Below are positions 3,901 to 6,558 of a stretch of DNA of 6,558 nt, in pieces. Source of the stretch: CAYNKA01 sp964397655 (GTDB taxonomy: Bacteria; Spirochaetota; Spirochaetia; DTKZ01); assembly GCA_964397655.1 (NCBI GenBank), contig CAYNKA010000031.1, positions 1-6,558 of the forward strand. Direction: 5' to 3'. A model generated the notes under the pieces. It worked only from the letters and a program-made list of their open reading frames with translations. It made no database searches and was not told the origin of the DNA. How positions within the stretch are numbered: position 1 is the first letter of the stretch; every line of letters begins with the position of its first letter. Both the position numbers and the translations under genes were made by a program.

Positions 3901-6558
3901 CATCAATGCCACCTTCAGCGGCAACCGCGCTGGGCCCTATGGCAGCGGGGGCGGAATTTACAACGACGGCGGCAATCTCACCCTGGTCAACAGCCTGATG
4001 TGGGGTGATACCGCCTACAGCGGCAATGAAATCAGCAATTCCTCTACCGCCGCAGTCGCCAGCTACAGCGATATCCAGGGCGGCTATACCGGCACCGGCA
4101 ATCTCAACATCGATCCCCAATTCATCGCCCCCATCGCCGCCGGCTCCGCCCCCACCACCACCGGCAACTACCGCCCGGCCCAGGGCTCCCCCGTCATCGA
4201 TGTCGGCAATGCCCTCAGCGTCACCGTCGGTACGGACCCCGACGGAACGCCCCGCATCTTCGGCGCCAACGTGGACCTGGGCGCCTATGAATCGGCCTAT
4301 CTGCTCCTCAAAGTCAATCGCGTCGGCACCGGCGGCACGATCACCAGCAGCCCCGCCGGCATCAACTGCGGGATCACCTGCACCACCGGCTATATCTCCG
4401 GCACCGGCGTCACTCTGACGGCCGCCCCGTTGATCAGCTCGACCTTCGCCGGCTGGAGCGGCGATATCGTCAGTACCTCCCAGGTCCTGCCCTTTACGAT
4501 GAATAACTCCAAAAACCTGACGGTCACCTTCCTCGTCAAGACCTTTAACATTACCCCCACCGCCGGCGCCAACGGCGCGATCAATCCCGGCACGACTCAA
4601 GTGATCACCTACGGCAACAGCCCGGTCTTCTCCATGGTGCCCAACACCGGCTACCACGTCGTCGATGTCCGCGTGGACGGCGTCTCTGTCGGGGCCGTGA
4701 CCCAATATACCTTCAGCAATGTCACGGCCGGCCACACGATCACGGCCGCCTTCGCCGTCAACACCTACCAGATCACCCCCACCGCCGGCGCGAACGGCAC
4801 CATTACCCCCGGCACGGTCCTGACCTTCACCTACGGCAGCACCCAAAGCTATACCATCACCCCCGCCATCGGCTACAAAGTCCAGGATGTCAAAGTCGAT
4901 GGCAGCTCCGTCGGCGCCGTCACCCGCTACACCTTCACCAATATCATCGCCAACCACACCCTCACCGCCTCCTTCGCGCTCCAGATCTTTACCATCACGC
5001 CGACCTTCGGCGCCAACGGCATCATCTCGCCCTCCACCGCCCAGACGGCCACGTACTTTACGCCCAGGGCCTTCCAGATCGTTCCGGCCGCCGATTACCA
5101 CATCACGGATGTCCGGGTGGACGGCGTCTCCGTCGGCACGGTCAGCCGCTACACCTTCACCAATGTGCTGGCCAACCACACCATCACCGCCGCCTTTGCG
5201 CCCGGCCTGCAAAGACTCTATGTCGATAAAGATGCCACAGGCACCAACACCGGCAGCTCCTGGGCCAACGCCTTCACCAAACTCCAATCCGCCCTGGATC
5301 TGGCCAACGCCAACGAGGTCGGCTATGAAATCTGGGTCGCCGAGGGCGTCTACTACCCCGATGAGGGCAGCGGCCGCGTCAACAACGCCATCACCGAGAC
5401 CTTCCTGATCAACCACGGCTACATCCAGCTCTACGGCGGCTTCGCCGGCACTGAAACGCTGCGCACCCAACGCAACTGGACGACACATCCCACCCTCCTC
5501 AGCGGCGACATCGACAAGAACGATCTCAATACCGACGGCAACCTCATCGCCGAAACCTGGAACCATCTGGCCGGCGCCAACGCCGCCCACGTCGTCTGGC
5601 TGGAAGGCAGCAATCCCCTGACCGAAAGCACGGTCCTCGACGGCTTCTTCCTCACCGCCGGCAGGGCCACCAACAGCGGCGGCGGCCTCTACTGCAACGG
5701 CAACAACTATGACAAAGTCCGCCTCTGCAGCCCCACCCTGGCCAATCTCACCTTTAGCGGCAACACCGCGATCGGTGACGGCGGCGGCCTCTATATCAAC
5801 GCCGATTACAACGGCACCGGCAGCCCGGTCATCACCAACGTCATCTTCAGCGGCAATCAATCCGGCCTCTCCGGCGGCGGTCTGTCCATCAACGGCTCCG
5901 GCGTCTCCCGGCCCCGTCTGACCCAGGTCGTCTTCCGCGGCAATCAGGCCGTCACTAACGGCGGCGGGATGGCGACCATCTACTATTACGGCAGCGCCTA
6001 TCCGGTACTGACCAATGTGCTCTTCAGCGGCAACTACGTCACCAACGCCGGCGGCCAGGGCGGCGGCTACGCCAACGTGACGACCTCCAGTTCCGCCTAT
6101 CCCACCCTCATCAACGTCACCTTCAGCGGCAACCGCGCCGGCACCACCCTGGGCGCCGGCGGTGCCATGGTCAACATCAACAGCACCCCGGTTCTCACCA
6201 ACTGTATCTTCTGGAACAACTACGCCGCCAGCTATCCTGAACTCCGCAACAGCGGCACCGCCAACGTCGCCTACAGCGATATCCGGGGCGGCTTCGCCGG
6301 CGCCGGCAATCTCAACCTCGATCCCCGCTTTATCGCCCCGATCACCTACACCGCCGCCCCCACCACTACCGGCAACTACCGCTTGCAGGCCGGCTCTCCG
6401 CTCCTCGATGCCGGCTATTCCGCCGCCGTCACCGCTACGACCGACCTCGACGGCAATCCCCGCCTCGTCGGCGCCGCCGTCGAAATGGGCGCCTACGAGA
6501 CCGCTTACCTGAAATTGACCCTCAACCGCGCCGGCACCGGCGGCGGCACCGTCACCAG
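836..6558 (+). CDS. Giant secreted protein of repeated beta-helix and InlB-like modules (3' partial)
   Basis: The frame from ATG 836 stays open to the right edge: 1,907 complete codons plus two bases. Order: signal peptide about 1-28; Pro-Ala linker 30-40; beta-helix module 1, 42-480; three InlB-like repeats, 482-710; beta-helix module 2, 715-1153; four InlB-like repeats, 1155-1457; beta-helix module 3, 1461-1889; start of a further InlB-like repeat from 1891. Each helix module opens with (L/I)YV...SW..A(Y/F)T..Q.A, then IWVA(E/K)GVYYPDE and QLYGGF.GTETLR, and ends with GAYE. This is typical of right-handed parallel beta-helix 'choice-of-anchor Q' proteins and of the FxGN/GGG repeats of polymorphic outer membrane proteins. 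The linkers resemble divergent InlB B-repeats (Flg_new_2 family). No polysaccharide-lyase active site is evident, so an adhesive or structural surface role is inferred. All landmarks keep one frame, so there is no frameshift. The C-terminus and any anchor are outside the window. Confidence 0.95.
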   Translation, partial: MKPVYAWIFLSLCLALLFGALTAVPLTAAPPAAPAAPAAPTLLYVNIAVTGTTHNGLSWTTAYTTVQNAVDWANSHYTQTFEIWVAKGVYYPDEAIAHGNGIAGESFRIIRNNVQLYGGFVGTETLRTQRNWTTNLTVLSGDVDNNDVNTDGNYIAESWNNITGTNAYHVVYLDGANYQAVTPSTVLDGFTITGGQAIGGSSNNYGGGIYCPGGTRGCSPSLSNLVLAGNKATTLGGGFYSTVGTTATLAPTLITVTFSGNWAGDGGAGMAFYTIGGPAAPRLNAVIFKGNQAEKFGGALMTRAVTGTINLALTNVLFSGNRVNDPNGYGGAIYNLCQTVGAITTTLTNVTIAGNYGANRGGAIANDEISGTLVNKFYNSVVWGNEATTSPGIYDYNASTSANNSDLQNTSGGGTNLSTNPYFIAPISATLAPTTTGNYRPRPYSPLVEAGSNSYITTTGDLVGSPRINGGTADIGAYESPYLRIRIFPIGTGSGTVTSTPASINCGVTCTYGFFYNDQITLVAAPLISSTFAGWTGSIVSSTPTLTVKMTTALALTPTFTLKTYLITPTAGLNGTIYPTTVQTLPYGATRYFTISPNLGAVIADVRVDGVSVGAVNRYTFTNIITHHTITAAFTVLTYVITPTSVGSGTITPGTPQTYTYGSTQVYTVTPAAGWYIHTMWVDGAPITPTRTYTFSNITATHTISARFAEGQTPIYVDANATGNNNGTSWANAYTKLQSALDWMNAGRPGYEIWVAEGVYYPDEGGSHVNNNRSEYFTINRNYIQLYGGFAGTETLRGQRNWLAHPTILSGDIDQNDINADTNFIAEDWNALVGSNSYHVMHLNGSAMITSNVVVDGFTITAGTANQTDFNRYFETYGGGLYCDAEGTGYKCSPLLSNLVFSGNTADSGGGGLCTNATSQGTESSPQLYNVVFSGNKTANHGGGMASLAYSNAVISPRLVNVIFRGNQAYYNGGGMESYPAYASAYPVLINVLFSGNYTSYYYGEGGGFHSWVVSSNTNPLFINATFSGNRAGPYGSGGGIYNDGGNLTLVNSLMWGDTAYSGNEISNSSTAAVASYSDIQGGYTGTGNLNIDPQFIAPIAAGSAPTTTGNYRPAQGSPVIDVGNALSVTVGTDPDGTPRIFGANVDLGAYESAYLLLKVNRVGTGGTITSSPAGINCGITCTTGYISGTGVTLTAAPLISSTFAGWSGDIVSTSQVLPFTMNNSKNLTVTFLVKTFNITPTAGANGAINPGTTQVITYGNSPVFSMVPNTGYHVVDVRVDGVSVGAVTQYTFSNVTAGHTITAAFAVNTYQITPTAGANGTITPGTVLTFTYGSTQSYTITPAIGYKVQDVKVDGSSVGAVTRYTFTNIIANHTLTASFALQIFTITPTFGANGIISPSTAQTATYFTPRAFQIVPAADYHITDVRVDGVSVGTVSRYTFTNVLANHTITAAFAPGLQRLYVDKDATGTNTGSSWANAFTKLQSALDLANANEVGYEIWVAEGVYYPDEGSGRVNNAITETFLINHGYIQLYGGFAGTETLRTQRNWTTHPTLLSGDIDKNDLNTDGNLIAETWNHLAGANAAHVVWLEGSNPLTESTVLDGFFLTAGRATNSGGGLYCNGNNYDKVRLCSPTLANLTFSGNTAIGDGGGLYINADYNGTGSPVITNVIFSGNQSGLSGGGLSINGSGVSRPRLTQVVFRGNQAVTNGGGMATIYYYGSAYPVLTNVLFSGNYVTNAGGQGGGYANVTTSSSAYPTLINVTFSGNRAGTTLGAGGAMVNINSTPVLTNCIFWNNYAASYPELRNSGTANVAYSDIRGGFAGAGNLNLDPRFIAPITYTAAPTTTGNYRLQAGSPLLDAGYSAAVTATTDLDGNPRLVGAAVEMGAYETAYLKLTLNRAGTGGGTVT
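959..2275 (+). repeat. Coding super-repeat: beta-helix module 1 (residues 42-480)
   Basis: The N-terminal cap has SWTTAYTTVQNAVDW, IWVAKGVYYPDE and QLYGGFVGTETLRTQRNW. A D-rich loop (D142, D144, D147, N149, D151, N153) follows, then VLDGFTITGG and the Cys pair C211/C218. Five coils carry xGN with the Asn at 230, 261, 291, 321 and 355, each followed by GG(G/A). The closing segment is APTTTGNYRPRPYSPLVEAG, ending GAYES at 476-480. It is the most divergent of the three: the TD(L/P)DG(N/T)PR stretch seen in modules 2 and 3 is reduced to GDLVGSPR. Confidence 0.85.
2279..2965 (+). repeat. Coding repeats: InlB-like linker block 1 (residues 482-710, three repeats)
   Basis: The first repeat (about 482-563) is the Cys-containing type, with G.G.GTVTSTPASINCGVTC (C506, C510), then STFAGWTGSI and a final strand. 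The second (564-637, exactly 74 residues) is TYLITPTAGLNGTI...DVRVDGVSVGAV...YTFTNI...HTITAAF. The third (638 to about 710) is a divergent copy with MWVDGAPITPT. These match the divergent InlB B-repeat/Flg_new_2 fold common in bacterial surface proteins, and probably act as an extended stalk between beta-helix modules. Confidence 0.82.
2978..4294 (+). repeat. Coding super-repeat: beta-helix module 2 (residues 715-1153)
   Basis: It has the same order as module 1: IYVDANATGNNNGTSWANAY, IWVAEGVYYPDEG, QLYGGFAGTETLRGQRNW, a D-rich loop (D812, D814, D817, N819, D821, N823), VVDGFTITAG, and the Cys pair C883/C892. Five coils carry FxGN with Asn at 904, 936, 967, 997 and 1030. The end runs NLNIDPQFIAPI, APTTTGNYRPAQGSPVIDVG, TDPDGTPR and GAYES (1149-1153). 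The extension after Cys883 is two residues longer than in module 1. Confidence 0.85.
4298..5206 (+). repeat. Coding repeats: InlB-like linker block 2 (residues 1155-1457, four repeats)
   Basis: One Cys-type repeat (1155-1235; SSPAGINCGITC with C1178 and C1182, then STFAGWSGDI) is followed by three repeats of exactly 74 residues (222 bp) starting at residues 1236, 1310 and 1384 (bases 4541, 4763, 4985). Each shows ITPT.GANG.I.P, D(V)(R/K)VDG.SVG.V, YTF(S/T)N and HT(I/L)TA(A/S)FA. The exact length shows tandem duplication without indels. This block has one more 74-residue repeat than block 1. Confidence 0.85.
5216..6502 (+). repeat. Coding super-repeat: beta-helix module 3 (residues 1461-1889)
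   Basis: The order is again LYVDKDATGTNTGSSWANAF, IWVAEGVYYPDEG, QLYGGFAGTETLRTQRNW, a D-rich loop (D1558, D1560, D1563, N1565, D1567, N1569), VLDGFFLTAG, and the Cys pair C1620/C1631. Five FxGN coils have Asn at 1643, 1674, 1703, 1733 and 1766. The end runs NLNLDPRFIAPI, APTTTGNYRLQAGSPLLDAG, TDLDGNPR and GAYET (1885-1889). The loop between the Cys residues is the longest of the three. Confidence 0.85.
6506..6558 (+). repeat. Start of a third InlB-like linker block (residues 1891-1907, cut by window edge)
   Basis: YLKLTLNRAGTGGGTVT aligns with the first strand of the Cys-type repeats at 482 and 1155 (YL.L..NRVGTGGTITSSP in block 2). The module-linker alternation therefore continues beyond the window, and the full protein is larger than what is seen. 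Confidence 0.75.

Noticed and set aside
3878..5860. 660-codon minus-strand open frame as a gene
   Set aside because: It is codon-for-codon antisense to the modular protein. It has low-complexity G/A/V/D composition, no recognisable domain, and its openness follows from codon bias.

Overview
The window holds one very large, secreted, modular surface-type protein gene that runs off the right edge, the last 53 codons of another gene at the left edge, and a 672-base intergenic region between them that is rich in DNA repeats. Composition is GC-rich with a strong preference for C-ending codons. The upstream protein ends in a short hydrophobic-then-basic tail (MLFLPIVMRKA), which from memory resembles the C-termini of many secreted proteins of Chloroflexota, especially Anaerolineae. 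The palindromic GTAGGGGCG...CGCCCCTAC repeat family also fits such genomes. I therefore favour an uncultured or poorly studied Anaerolineae-like bacterium, but no marker gene is present to prove it.

Layout: 2-163, end of a PKD-like extracellular protein. 178-528, a tandem array of four complete copies and one truncated copy of an 80-82 bp unit made of nested inverted repeats. 529-657, no recognised gene. 658-693, a perfect 16-bp inverted repeat. 720-768, seven tandem copies of a 7-bp unit related to GTCTACT. 795-800, a TATAAT -10 box. 823-829, a strong ribosome binding site. 836-6558, an open reading frame of at least 1,907 codons with no stop.

The large protein has a signal peptide, a Pro-Ala linker, and then a regular super-repeat. 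A right-handed beta-helix module of about 430-440 residues alternates with a block of InlB-like/Flg_new_2-like beta repeats. There are three beta-helix modules. Each has the same N-terminal cap, a D-rich loop, a Cys pair, five coils of about 30 residues carrying a (F/I/L)xGN signature, and a GAYE ending. The first linker block has three beta repeats, the second has four, and a third block is just beginning at the right edge. Neither gene shows a catalytic motif I can identify. Both look like exported structural or adhesive proteins, and their relationship beyond being neighbours on the same strand is unknown.

The long open frames on the opposite strand are explained by codon bias and are not annotated as genes. 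I saw no tRNA, rRNA, CRISPR, transposase, phage or defence genes.
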